A stretch of 6,169 nucleotides of DNA from the NCBI GenBank assembly GCA_019057975.1, contig JAHLWJ010000274.1:1-6169 (forward strand), in the 5' to 3' direction. Each line of letters begins with the position of its first letter. The first letter of the stretch is position 1. The notes under the pieces were generated by a model, which made no database searches, was not told the origin of the DNA, and was given only the letters and a program-made list of their open reading frames with translations. The position numbers were made by a program, and so were the translations under genes. Below, in pieces: positions 1 through 4,664 of this stretch. Source of the stretch: Promethearchaeota archaeon (GTDB lineage: Archaea; Asgardarchaeota; Lokiarchaeia; Sigynarchaeales; SOKP01).

Positions 1-122
1 AAATAGTAAAACCAAATAAATTAGCTCTTAAAAAGAAAGAAAAAGAGGAAAAGGACAGATTATTCATGGAAGAAAGTCTAAAATGGGTCAGACAGAATCT
101 GGTTCAGAGATTTGAAATGTAA
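1..122 (+). CDS. C-terminal tail of an unidentified protein (5' end outside window)
   Basis: An open frame enters from the left edge (codons begin at base 3) and ends at the TAA at 120-122. The visible 39 residues are highly charged: a Lys/Glu-rich stretch followed by a likely helix ending SLKWVRQNLVQRFEM. The codons are ordinary and the frame is open to the edge, so this is probably the end of a real gene. Too little is visible to name a family. It runs in the same direction as the antitoxin gene 151 bases downstream, but that gene has its own clear promoter, so the two are probably not one operon. An internal ATG at 66 has no ribosome binding site and is not taken as a start. Confidence 0.5.
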   Translation, partial: IVKPNKLALKKKEKEEKDRLFMEESLKWVRQNLVQRFEM

Positions 123-183
123 TATATTAAATAAATGACCATCCCCTATGTAATTCTCTGCTGTAAATAATTTTATTTTTGTA

Positions 184-211
184 TTGCATAATAATAATTT
201 TATGTTATAAT
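184..211 (+). promoter_or_regulatory. Sigma-70-type promoter of the Panacea antitoxin gene
   Basis: A TTGCAT box at 184-189 and a perfect TATAAT at 206-211 are separated by 16 bases. A TG lies one base upstream of the -10 box (203-204), giving an extended -10. Transcription should begin near 217-220, inside the palindrome described separately, leaving a leader of about 55 bases before the ATG at 274. Confidence 0.75.
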
Positions 212-238
212 ATTGTTATCATATGATAACAATATTAT
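207..238. promoter_or_regulatory. Perfect 32-bp palindrome, likely operator overlapping the -10 box and start site
   Basis: The 16 bases of 207-222 are the exact reverse complement of 223-238, with the centre at CAT|ATG and no mismatch or spacer. The core is TTGTTATCATATGATAACAA. It begins one base inside the TATAAT box and covers the expected transcription start, so a bound dimer would block RNA polymerase. Antitoxins with a Xre-type DNA-binding domain commonly repress their own promoter through such sites. Binding by the downstream gene product is inferred. As RNA it could also form a hairpin, but it has few GC pairs and no dedicated U-run. Confidence 0.75.
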
Positions 239-258
239 TTAAAATAACTTTACCCGCG

Positions 259-265
259 AGGAGGT
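259..265 (+). promoter_or_regulatory. Strong ribosome binding site for the antitoxin gene
   Basis: AGGAGGT lies 8 bases before the ATG at 274 and fixes that start. The site is partly inside a weak 6-bp inverted repeat, TTTACC at 249-254 and GGTAAA at 263-268. That pairing could mask the site slightly but is too weak to call a riboregulator. Confidence 0.8.
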
Positions 266-273
266 AAATACTT

Positions 274-1281
274 ATGGTAAGCGATAATAATTTCAACAAT
301 TCAAAAATAATAAAACGTAAAGCTATTTATCGTATAAAAGGTGAACCTATAAAAATATTAGAAGAGGTCCGAATCAATCTTAAAAATAATGAAGATATTT
401 TTGATGAGAAATTAGAAGATAAAAACTTAGAAAATATTTACAATCTATATAGAAAAAAACACTCTTTATTAACCCCCAATAGAATCAAAGAAACAAGAGA
501 AAAATATGGGGTAAGTCAAAGGGCTTTCTCTCGAATATTAGGTTGGGGAGAGGTAACTATTCATAGATATGAAACTGGAGCTTTACAAGACCGGTCTCAT
601 AATGATGCATTAGTTCTATTGGAAAATCCTGATAATATGAAAATATTATTGGAAAATAATAAAAACAAAATAAATAGAAAAGATTATATAAATATAAAGG
701 AAAATCTACAAAAATTAATGAAAGATGATATTGATAAAACATTAGAAGAAAATATCACAAAAAAATATTTTAATGAAGTTTTAGACGAATATTGTGGCTA
801 TTCTCAATTTAATTACGAAAAATTTGTTAATATGATTTTATTTTTTGCTGTCAATATAAAAAGATTATTTAAAACAAAATTAATGAAATTACTTTTCTAT
901 TCAGACTTCGTTAATTTTCGTAACAATACTTTGTCTATTACTGGATTAAAATACATTAAAAATCATTATGGTCCTACTCCTATAAAGTACGAACTCTTGC
1001 TTGGAGAATTATTTGAAAAATATATAACCTATCAAATTGAATATGTTAAAACTTCTAAAGATAATGTTGAAGAATACGAATTTATAAAACCTCTTGAAAA
1101 ACCGACCATGGGTATTTTTTCTCAAGAAGAGATAGATAGTATGGAAAAAGTACTAAATACTTTCAAAAACCTTACCTCTGAAAAAATAACCCAATGTTCC
1201 CATAAAGAAGAAGCCTGGACAAAACCAAAAAATAAAGAAATTATTAGCTATGAATACGCAAGAAATTTAACTTCTATTTAG
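274..1281 (+). CDS. Panacea-domain (DUF4065/SocA-like) antitoxin with MqsA-type Xre helix-turn-helix
   Basis: This is a probable type II antitoxin and transcriptional repressor. Residues 1-62 match the N-terminal layout of MqsA/YgiT-type proteins (YRIKGEP at 19-25, IFDEKL at 42-47). Residues 66-118 are an MqsA-like Xre helix-turn-helix, with the family signature YGVSQRAFSRILGWGEVTIH at 78-97 followed by RYETGALQD. After a Lys/Asn-rich linker (about 120-180), residues 184-330 form the Panacea domain. Its conserved pieces are KLMKLLFYSDF (202-212), SITGLKYIKNHYGPTP (221-236), SHKEEAW (309-315) and a final ISYEYA. In known PanAT systems this domain neutralises a toxin encoded next door. Oddly, both Cys-x-x-Cys zinc-binding pairs expected in the N-terminal part are Asn-x-x-Asn here (N5/N8 and N35/N38). 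No co-directional toxin gene follows, and the next gene is convergent. The base composition is very AT-rich. The start is fixed by AGGAGGT. The family call is firm; the partner is unknown. Confidence 0.85.
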   Translation: MVSDNNFNNSKIIKRKAIYRIKGEPIKILEEVRINLKNNEDIFDEKLEDKNLENIYNLYRKKHSLLTPNRIKETREKYGVSQRAFSRILGWGEVTIHRYETGALQDRSHNDALVLLENPDNMKILLENNKNKINRKDYINIKENLQKLMKDDIDKTLEENITKKYFNEVLDEYCGYSQFNYEKFVNMILFFAVNIKRLFKTKLMKLLFYSDFVNFRNNTLSITGLKYIKNHYGPTPIKYELLLGELFEKYITYQIEYVKTSKDNVEEYEFIKPLEKPTMGIFSQEEIDSMEKVLNTFKNLTSEKITQCSHKEEAWTKPKNKEIISYEYARNLTSI

Positions 1282-1320
1282 TTGAATATAAAAATTATCG
1301 ACTATTTTTCCTATTTTATT

Positions 1321-1348
1321 ATTTTGTGAAGCTGTGAAGCCTAACCCC
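1321..1348. repeat. Repeat copy 1 (28 bp), related to the copy at 3535-3562
   Basis: By eye, 24 of 28 bases match the segment at 3535-3562 in the same orientation. Both start ATTTTGTGAA and share GTGAAGCCT and a final ACCCC. On the minus strand it reads as a GGGGT(C/T)AGGCTTCAC element. A second shared motif, CGTCCCCTTG, lies at 1415-1424 here and at 3494-3503 near the other copy. My recollection is that GGGGTCAGG-type motifs occur near REP/Y1-transposase elements in other genomes; no such transposase is visible here. Confidence 0.6.
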
Positions 1349-1399
1349 CTTCCTTCTTGGTATAAAATCACTTCTGTTTATTGCAGGAAATTTAATTGA

Positions 1400-1626
1400 T
1401 TATGTCAAACGAAACGTCCCCTTGTCGTTACGAAATATGCTCAATACTAAAAAATGAGGCCTTGAAAATCCACTTCCTCTTCGTTTTTAGGACGCTCTTG
1501 AAGGGGTTTTCTACTACTATTTTTTAATTGATAAATAAGCGGAAATAATTTTTCTTTATAATTTGCTACAACGAACAACTCCCATGTTTTATATATTATT
1601 CTACCTAACATAACTTTATGTCAAAC
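1400..1626. repeat. 11-bp direct repeat flanking a small remnant ORF
   Basis: TTATGTCAAAC occurs exactly at 1400-1410 and again at 1616-1626, on either side of the 54-codon reading frame at 1447-1611. The placement suggests boundaries of an inserted or duplicated segment. Chance cannot be excluded in AT-rich DNA, and 11 bp is on the long side for a target-site duplication. Confidence 0.4.
1447..1611 (-). pseudogene. 54-codon coding remnant, possibly a transposase-like tail
   Basis: Reading the minus strand from an ATG at 1611 to a TAG at 1447 gives a protein-like 54-residue sequence. It opens MLGRIIYKTWELFVVANYKE, has a hydrophobic, helix-forming first half, and continues into SSRKPLQERPKNEEEVDFQG. 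It looks more like the end of a once-larger protein than random translation. The ATG has no ribosome binding site, and an in-frame TGA lies only four codons upstream (1621-1623), so the protein is probably decayed. Its surroundings (11-bp direct repeats and REP-like motifs) suggest a mobile-element fossil. I do not recognise the family, and the transposase suggestion rests only on context. Confidence 0.35.
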
Positions 1627-1664
1627 TGAGATCCGCCCCATTATTCTACATATATCCATTTTAT

Positions 1665-2552
1665 CTAACTATATTTATCCAATTGTTTGACTAATTTTTG
1701 TAATATAAATTCATCGTTAGAAGTTCTATATAATCCTTGAACATGTATCCCATGCCTCTCTGTTAAAATATTTTCCTCTTTTAAAAAACTCATAAAATTA
1801 AATCTAAAGAAAATTCCAATAATATTTGGATGACTGTAACTATGCCATATATTTTGGTGTTCTATTACAAAATTATCTATTAAATTGGCTTCTTGATAAA
1901 GTAAAGCAGGTTTATTCTCTGCGAGTAATATTTTACCTATAATATTTTTTTCTTTTCCAATAACCTTATTTAAAGAAACCGCAATAATCCCTCTATCTTT
2001 CTCATCTTTTAATTTATTTTTTAATTGATTATATGCCTTATCCATATTATCCTTAACACTGTTATTGGATAAAGGTCTTTTGCATTCAATATAGAATTTA
2101 TAAGAATTAAACTTAAACTTTACATCGTCAAATCCTTCTACTTTTATTTTACTTCCTAATAATAAACTTGCCATTTCAAGTTCAAATAATATATTTCTTG
2201 CATGATTATCTCCTTTGTTACCAACTTCATCTTTTTTTAGAAATGGTCCCAGTAATGAGTCTTTAATTTTTCTTTTTGGTAAATGATTTTTGTCAAATTT
2301 ACTTAAATTTCGGTATATAGAAATATAATCCATACAGGTAGAAAAAGTTTCATTAATTTCTTCATATTTCATTTCTTTATTAATATTGTTTATATTATTA
2401 TTTTCATAATAATTCTTAATAACCATACAATTATTTTTGGATTTTTCAAATCTCGTATCCTCTGTTTCTATACCAATTGATTTTAACCATTTTTGTACTT
2501 TATTCATATCTTTAAGCAATTCTTTATAAGTACTTTTTTCGATTTCTTCCAT
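1665..2552 (-). CDS. PD-(D/E)XK nuclease-like protein
   Basis: A 295-residue protein, probably cytoplasmic, with no signal peptide or membrane segment. The central part carries the restriction-endonuclease fold signature. A helix HARNILFELEMA (117-128) supplies a conserved Glu (E124 or E126), followed by strands with D142/D143 and then YIECKR (154-159), where E156 and K158 match the E-x-K pair. A later helix with KAYNQL (172-177) and the strand GIIAVSL (188-194) fit the usual fold order. Residues 1-110 are helical, charged and Asn-rich; the C-terminal ~100 residues are unassigned. DNA or RNA cleavage is inferred from the motif. The ATG is preceded by AAGGAG at 2560-2565, which coincides with the last two codons of the upstream shifted frame whose stop lies 4 bases before this start, so translation is probably coupled. 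Proteins of this layout occur in defence-type loci, but the substrate is unknown. Confidence 0.75.
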   Translation of the reverse strand: MEEIEKSTYKELLKDMNKVQKWLKSIGIETEDTRFEKSKNNCMVIKNYYENNNINNINKEMKYEEINETFSTCMDYISIYRNLSKFDKNHLPKRKIKDSLLGPFLKKDEVGNKGDNHARNILFELEMASLLLGSKIKVEGFDDVKFKFNSYKFYIECKRPLSNNSVKDNMDKAYNQLKNKLKDEKDRGIIAVSLNKVIGKEKNIIGKILLAENKPALLYQEANLIDNFVIEHQNIWHSYSHPNIIGIFFRFNFMSFLKEENILTERHGIHVQGLYRTSNDEFILQKLVKQLDKYS

Positions 2553-2556
2553 TTTA

Positions 2557-2697
2557 TTACTCCTTATTAATTGTTAATTCCAAAAAGCTCTTCAAGAATT
2601 TTTTATTTTCTTTAATCTGAATGTTGATGATGGGGTCAGGTGGAACGCCTGATTTCACCTTCTCTTTTGCTTTACCTTTGTATTTTCGTATTGTATT
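2557..2697 (-). pseudogene. Frame-shifted C-terminal tail of the gene at 2672-3343
   Basis: In the +1 frame relative to the upstream gene, the minus strand is open from just after a TAG (2698-2700) to a TAA at 2557-2559. It reads YKGKAKEKVKSGVPPDPIIN and then a Lys-rich helix ending KSFLELTINKE. No credible start exists in this frame. One extra A in the run AAAA at the end of the preceding frame would explain the shift: removing it joins ...EIEYNTK to YKGKAKEK... and gives a product of about 261 residues. The tail ends 4 bases before the nuclease gene and supplies its ribosome binding site (codons AAG GAG), which argues that the tail was, or is, translated. It could be a real mutation, a homopolymer sequencing or assembly error, or frameshifting. 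Confidence 0.6.
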
Positions 2698-3343
2698 CTA
2701 TTTCCTCATCTATAAATCTCCTCAGAGCAGGTTCGCAATTCAAATAGTCAACAAGAAAAACCTTCAGAACAGAATCGCTTAGATACCGAGTAATCAAGTC
2801 AGAAAGCCGAAAAATATACTTACCTAAGTCATTCTCTTTTATGGATATGGCTGCAATCTCTTTCGCAATAAAATTAATTACAAGCGTATTTTGCCCTATA
2901 AAAGAGAATCCAACTATCTGGTCTGAATCAAACTCGACTGAAAGTTCATTTTTAGCGTCGTAAATTATTTCATATTGTCGAGACCAATTGTGAAATTTTT
3001 TATAAGTATCCATCAGGAATTGAAGACTAATAGACTGTAAAAAGGGGAACTCATTGGAATGCTCTTCAATTATTCGACAGCATGTACCTATAAAGAAACC
3101 GGTACGTTCATCTAGAGTTACAATTGATGGAATAGTCTTCTTGTCCTTTATCATATCTTCACCTAAACGGTGATAAATATTAACATACAAACACAATATA
3201 TCCACATGGAATTGTCTTGCTACTCTTATATCTTGAAAGTAGTTGGGGAATTGCTTTATTAATAATTTGGTATTTAATGTTGCTTCTTTTGAAATAAATT
3301 GAGCCGCCAAAAATATTGAAAGTGATTCTTCTTGCTTTCCCAT
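2672..3343 (-). CDS. Unrecognised, mainly helical protein; first gene of a two-gene unit, probably frameshifted at its end
   Basis: A 223-residue product with no family I can name. It is predicted by eye to be mostly helical in its first ~125 residues, with a strand-rich middle (VEFDSDQIVGFSFIGQN, 136-152) and helices again at 160-215. There is no signal peptide or clear membrane segment, and a Cys pair lies at 88-89. The start is set at the ATG at 3341-3343, because AAAGGAG lies 10 bases upstream. The frame runs open to 3610, but that extension translates repeat DNA with hairpins and is rejected. The frame ends at 2672, yet coding-like sequence continues in the +1 frame to 2557, so the native protein is probably about 261 residues. 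It lies directly upstream of the PD-(D/E)XK gene in a coupled arrangement, so a joint function, for example a specificity or regulatory partner of the nuclease, is plausible but unproven. Confidence 0.65.
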   Translation of the reverse strand: MGKQEESLSIFLAAQFISKEATLNTKLLIKQFPNYFQDIRVARQFHVDILCLYVNIYHRLGEDMIKDKKTIPSIVTLDERTGFFIGTCCRIIEEHSNEFPFLQSISLQFLMDTYKKFHNWSRQYEIIYDAKNELSVEFDSDQIVGFSFIGQNTLVINFIAKEIAAISIKENDLGKYIFRLSDLITRYLSDSVLKVFLVDYLNCEPALRRFIDEEIEYNTKIQR

Positions 3344-3383
3344 TTTTTTTATTCTCCTTTCTAATTTTTTAAATTTCCGCCGG

Positions 3384-3419
3384 AGTTTACACTTGCATCC
3401 AATTTCGTAAGTGTAAACT
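3384..3419. repeat. 11-bp inverted repeat upstream of the two-gene unit
   Basis: AGTTTACACTT (3384-3394) and AAGTGTAAACT (3409-3419) are exact reverse complements around a 14-base loop. The element lies 41-76 bases upstream of the ATG at 3343, in the expected leader or promoter region, so it could be an operator or leader hairpin. It could equally be part of the repeat block that extends to 3562. Confidence 0.65.
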
Positions 3420-3431
3420 GCAGTGAGTGTC

Positions 3432-3462
3432 TGGTACAGGAGACGGTTTTTTCTCTGTACCA
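3432..3462. repeat. Second hairpin of the repeat block
   Basis: TGGTACAG (3432-3439) and CTGTACCA (3455-3462) are exact reverse complements with a 15-base loop that contains GAGACGGTT and TTTCT. The pairing can extend by GAGA/TCTC with one bulge. It sits next to the CGTCCCCTTG motif at 3494-3503, and ACGGTT here is the complement of the AACCGT at 3491-3496. This resembles dispersed REP-like elements. Confidence 0.6.
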
Positions 3463-3466
3463 CTTT

Positions 3467-3562
3467 CGTTTTAGATAAAATGGCATGAACAACCGTCCCC
3501 TTGACATTTTCGAATTTACATTTCCACGTTTTAGATTTTGTGAACTCGTGAAGCCTGACCCC
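3467..3562. repeat. REP-like repeat block with copy 2 of the 28-bp repeat
   Basis: This block contains CGTTTTAGAT twice (3467-3476 and 3527-3536), the CGTCCCCTTG motif at 3494-3503 and the 28-bp repeat at 3535-3562. The 28-bp unit matches the copy at 1321-1348 at 24 of 28 positions in the same orientation. No transposase gene lies here. With the two hairpins at 3384-3462 it fills most of the ~330 bases between the two minus-strand genes, and the long reading frame across it is considered non-coding. Confidence 0.6.
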
Positions 3563-3673
3563 TATTTCTCCTTCCAAGTTTAGAGCCTTCTTCATTATTA
3601 GAAAATTCATTAAATAGTTTTATACTAGAACCCCCCTTACCCTTTGTAACATTCTTCTAAATATAAGTAGTAT

Positions 3674-3994
3674 TTAATCTTCTTTATTTCTTTTGACAAT
3701 TATTTTTTTAACCTTAAATAGTAAAAATTCAAAAAGGCAGCAGGAAGCTGAATAAAGAAGCCACACATACCAAGTTTTCCCCCAGTCAAAAGGGTTGTGA
3801 GTATGAGAGGTAATTGTTGGTGGTCCATATCTATATTTATCAAAAATTGATGCTCCTGGGGATCTCCGAGGGTCGTTTTCTGAAACTATTTCCATCACAC
3901 TTGTAACTCCCAGGTTATTTGCAATTGCTAAAGCAATAAAGAAAAAAATTATTGGCACAAAAATTGCCAAAATTAATTTCTGTGTTTTATTCAC
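3674..3994 (-). CDS. Small two-helix membrane protein of unknown function
   Basis: A 106-residue protein starting at GTG (3992-3994), a choice fixed by a perfect AGGAGG at 4005-4010 ten bases upstream. After a short basic start (MNKTQK), residues 7-27 form a strongly hydrophobic helix. A polar loop of about 45 residues follows, with DPRRSPG and a His-containing THTHNPFD. The motif WGKTWYVW (71-78) leads into a second hydrophobic helix (about 75-94), and the end is highly basic (KVKKIIVKRNKED). The likely topology places both termini in the cytoplasm with the loop outside, judged from the positive charges. Small membrane proteins with a similar WGKTWYxW segment are, to my recollection, common uncharacterised proteins in anaerobes; no role is known to me. 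It lies on the same strand as, and 330 bases upstream of, the two-gene unit, separated by repeats. Confidence 0.7.
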   Translation of the reverse strand: MNKTQKLILAIFVPIIFFFIALAIANNLGVTSVMEIVSENDPRRSPGASIFDKYRYGPPTITSHTHNPFDWGKTWYVWLLYSASCCLFEFLLFKVKKIIVKRNKED

Positions 3995-4031
3995 TTTTTA
4001 AAATCCTCCTTTAATTGTTTCAAAATCTTAT

Positions 4032-4060
4032 AAAATATTTCTAATAAGGATCATGGGCAA
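4032..4060 (-). promoter_or_regulatory. Possible promoter of the small membrane protein gene
   Basis: On the minus strand TTGCCC (4060-4055) is followed after 17 bases by TATTTT (4037-4032), about 38 bases upstream of the GTG start. The boxes are imperfect in AT-rich DNA, so this is only a candidate. Confidence 0.3.
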
Positions 4061-4067
4061 TATTTTT

Positions 4068-4169
4068 TTACGTCTTGCTATTTATCTCTTTAAGCCTTCC
4101 GGAATCAATCCATTCTTTTATTATTTCTCTCCTCTTTTCTTCCAGGGCAACCTCAAGTAATTTTTTTAA
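4068..4169 (-). pseudogene. 33-codon coding fragment, family unknown
   Basis: Between an in-frame TAA at 4170-4172 and a TAA at 4068-4070 the minus strand reads LKKLLEVALEEKRREIIKEW and then IDSGRLKEINSKT. The pattern is a convincing amphipathic helix with a natural-looking end, but there is no start codon or ribosome binding site. It is probably the remains of a gene end, lying directly downstream of the winged-helix fragment. Whether both come from one gene cannot be told. Confidence 0.35.
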
Positions 4170-4188
4170 TTAGGGACATATCCTATTT

Positions 4189-4375
4189 TTATAATATATA
4201 ATGAAGAGCTCTCCCTTTTCCTTGAAATTTTAGGGCCTGCAATTCAATAAGCTTATTTATTTCATCCAAGGCAGCACGATTAGAAAGCCTGAACATCTCT
4301 CTTACATCCAGATTGGTTATTTTGCCATTTGATTTATAAATACACCCTATTTTATATTCGACAAAAGTTTTGGAA
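4189..4375 (-). pseudogene. Winged-helix C-terminal fragment (RecG-like/AlbA_2-type transcription regulator tail)
   Basis: The minus strand is open down to a TAA at 4189-4191 and ends in a recognisable winged helix-turn-helix: NGKITNLDVREMFRLSNRAA, then LDEINKLIELQAL and GKGRALHYIL. The order (helix with the T-N-x-D/E-V-R-E-M-F motif, helix with R-A-A-L-D-E-I, then a glycine/arginine wing) is that of the C-terminal domain of AlbA_2/RecG-like ATP-binding regulators. Upstream, similarity fades before about 4375, and the frame then runs into the hairpin repeat at 4441. The N-terminal ATPase-like part is missing, so this is a truncated relic. It shows that the region lost a gene. Confidence 0.55.
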
Positions 4376-4440
4376 AATCCTTTTTTTAAAGAAAAAGTTA
4401 TTAGTTGTTGGTTTTTTGTTATTGGATAAAAAAGGAAAGA

Positions 4441-4490
4441 TGGATTCCCATTTTCATGGGAATGACAAAAAGAAACGTGGGAATGACATG
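4441..4490. repeat. GGATTCCC...GGGAATGAC hairpin repeat with an extra half copy
   Basis: ATTCCCAT (4444-4451) and ATGGGAAT (4456-4463) form an exact 8-bp stem with a TTTC loop. The right half recurs as TGGGAATGACA at 4457-4467 and again at 4478-4488. Elements of this GGATTCCC/GGGAATGAC form are widely dispersed small repeats in bacterial genomes. A 67-codon plus-strand frame across it (4329-4532) is an artefact of the repeat. Confidence 0.7.
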
Positions 4491-4537
4491 AGAGAAGGGG
4501 GAAATAAATTTGTATTAAAATGTTTTAAATAAAAAGG

Positions 4538-4566
4538 GTTTTTTGTTTTAAATGGCGAATTATAAT
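4538..4566 (+). promoter_or_regulatory. Possible promoter of the patatin-like gene
   Basis: A perfect TATAAT at 4561-4566 lies about 100 bases upstream of the ATG at 4665, but the -35 region (GTTTTT near 4538) is poor. If used, both hairpins at 4589-4642 would lie in the mRNA leader. Confidence 0.3.
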
Positions 4567-4588
4567 TATATAGATAATAGAGGAGATC

Positions 4589-4608
4589 GGGTTTGATAAA
4601 TCAAACCC
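4589..4608. repeat. Perfect hairpin GGGTTTGAT/ATCAAACCC
   Basis: GGGTTTGAT (4589-4597) and ATCAAACCC (4600-4608) are exact reverse complements around AA, followed by CCTACAT. There is no U-run, so it is not a typical terminator. The form matches dispersed small hairpin repeats seen in many AT-rich genomes and is unrelated in sequence to its two neighbours. Confidence 0.7.
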
Positions 4609-4620
4609 CTACATTAACTC

Positions 4621-4656
4621 ATAGACAGGCGAGACGCCTATCCTCCAGGTAGAGGG
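4621..4656. repeat. GACAGGCG hairpin repeat, copy A, in the leader of the patatin-like gene
   Basis: GACAGGCG (4624-4631), AGA, then CGCCTATC (4635-4642) form a stem with one mismatch. The remainder, TCC(T/A)..GGTAGAGGG, parallels copy B at 5737-5773. The purine-rich end AGAGGG (4651-4656) lies 8 bases before the ATG at 4665 and is the only ribosome binding site candidate for that gene. Confidence 0.75.
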
Positions 4657-4664
4657 ATGAGCAA

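Noticed and set aside
557..742. 61-codon minus-strand frame inside the antitoxin gene
   Set aside because: It is antisense to a confident gene, and its Phe/Tyr/Leu-rich composition is the expected mirror of AT-rich coding.
2632..2652. GGGGTCAGG plus a TCAGG/CCTGA hairpin, seemingly an inverted partner of the repeat at 3535-3562
   Set aside because: These bases encode GVPPDP in the frame-shifted tail of the upstream gene; the match to the repeat is only 9 bases and is probably chance.
3344..3610. N-terminal extension of the gene at 2672-3343 by 89 residues
   Set aside because: The extension translates hairpin and repeat DNA, its upstream ATG lacks a good ribosome binding site, and the ATG at 3343 has AAAGGAG 10 bases upstream.
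4329..4532. 67-codon plus-strand reading frame
   Set aside because: It runs across a hairpin repeat and the antisense of the winged-helix relic, has low-complexity composition and has no ribosome binding site.
4521..4553. TGTTTTAAAT direct repeat (4521-4530 and 4544-4553)
   Set aside because: Ten bases of A/T-dominated sequence at close spacing is easily chance.
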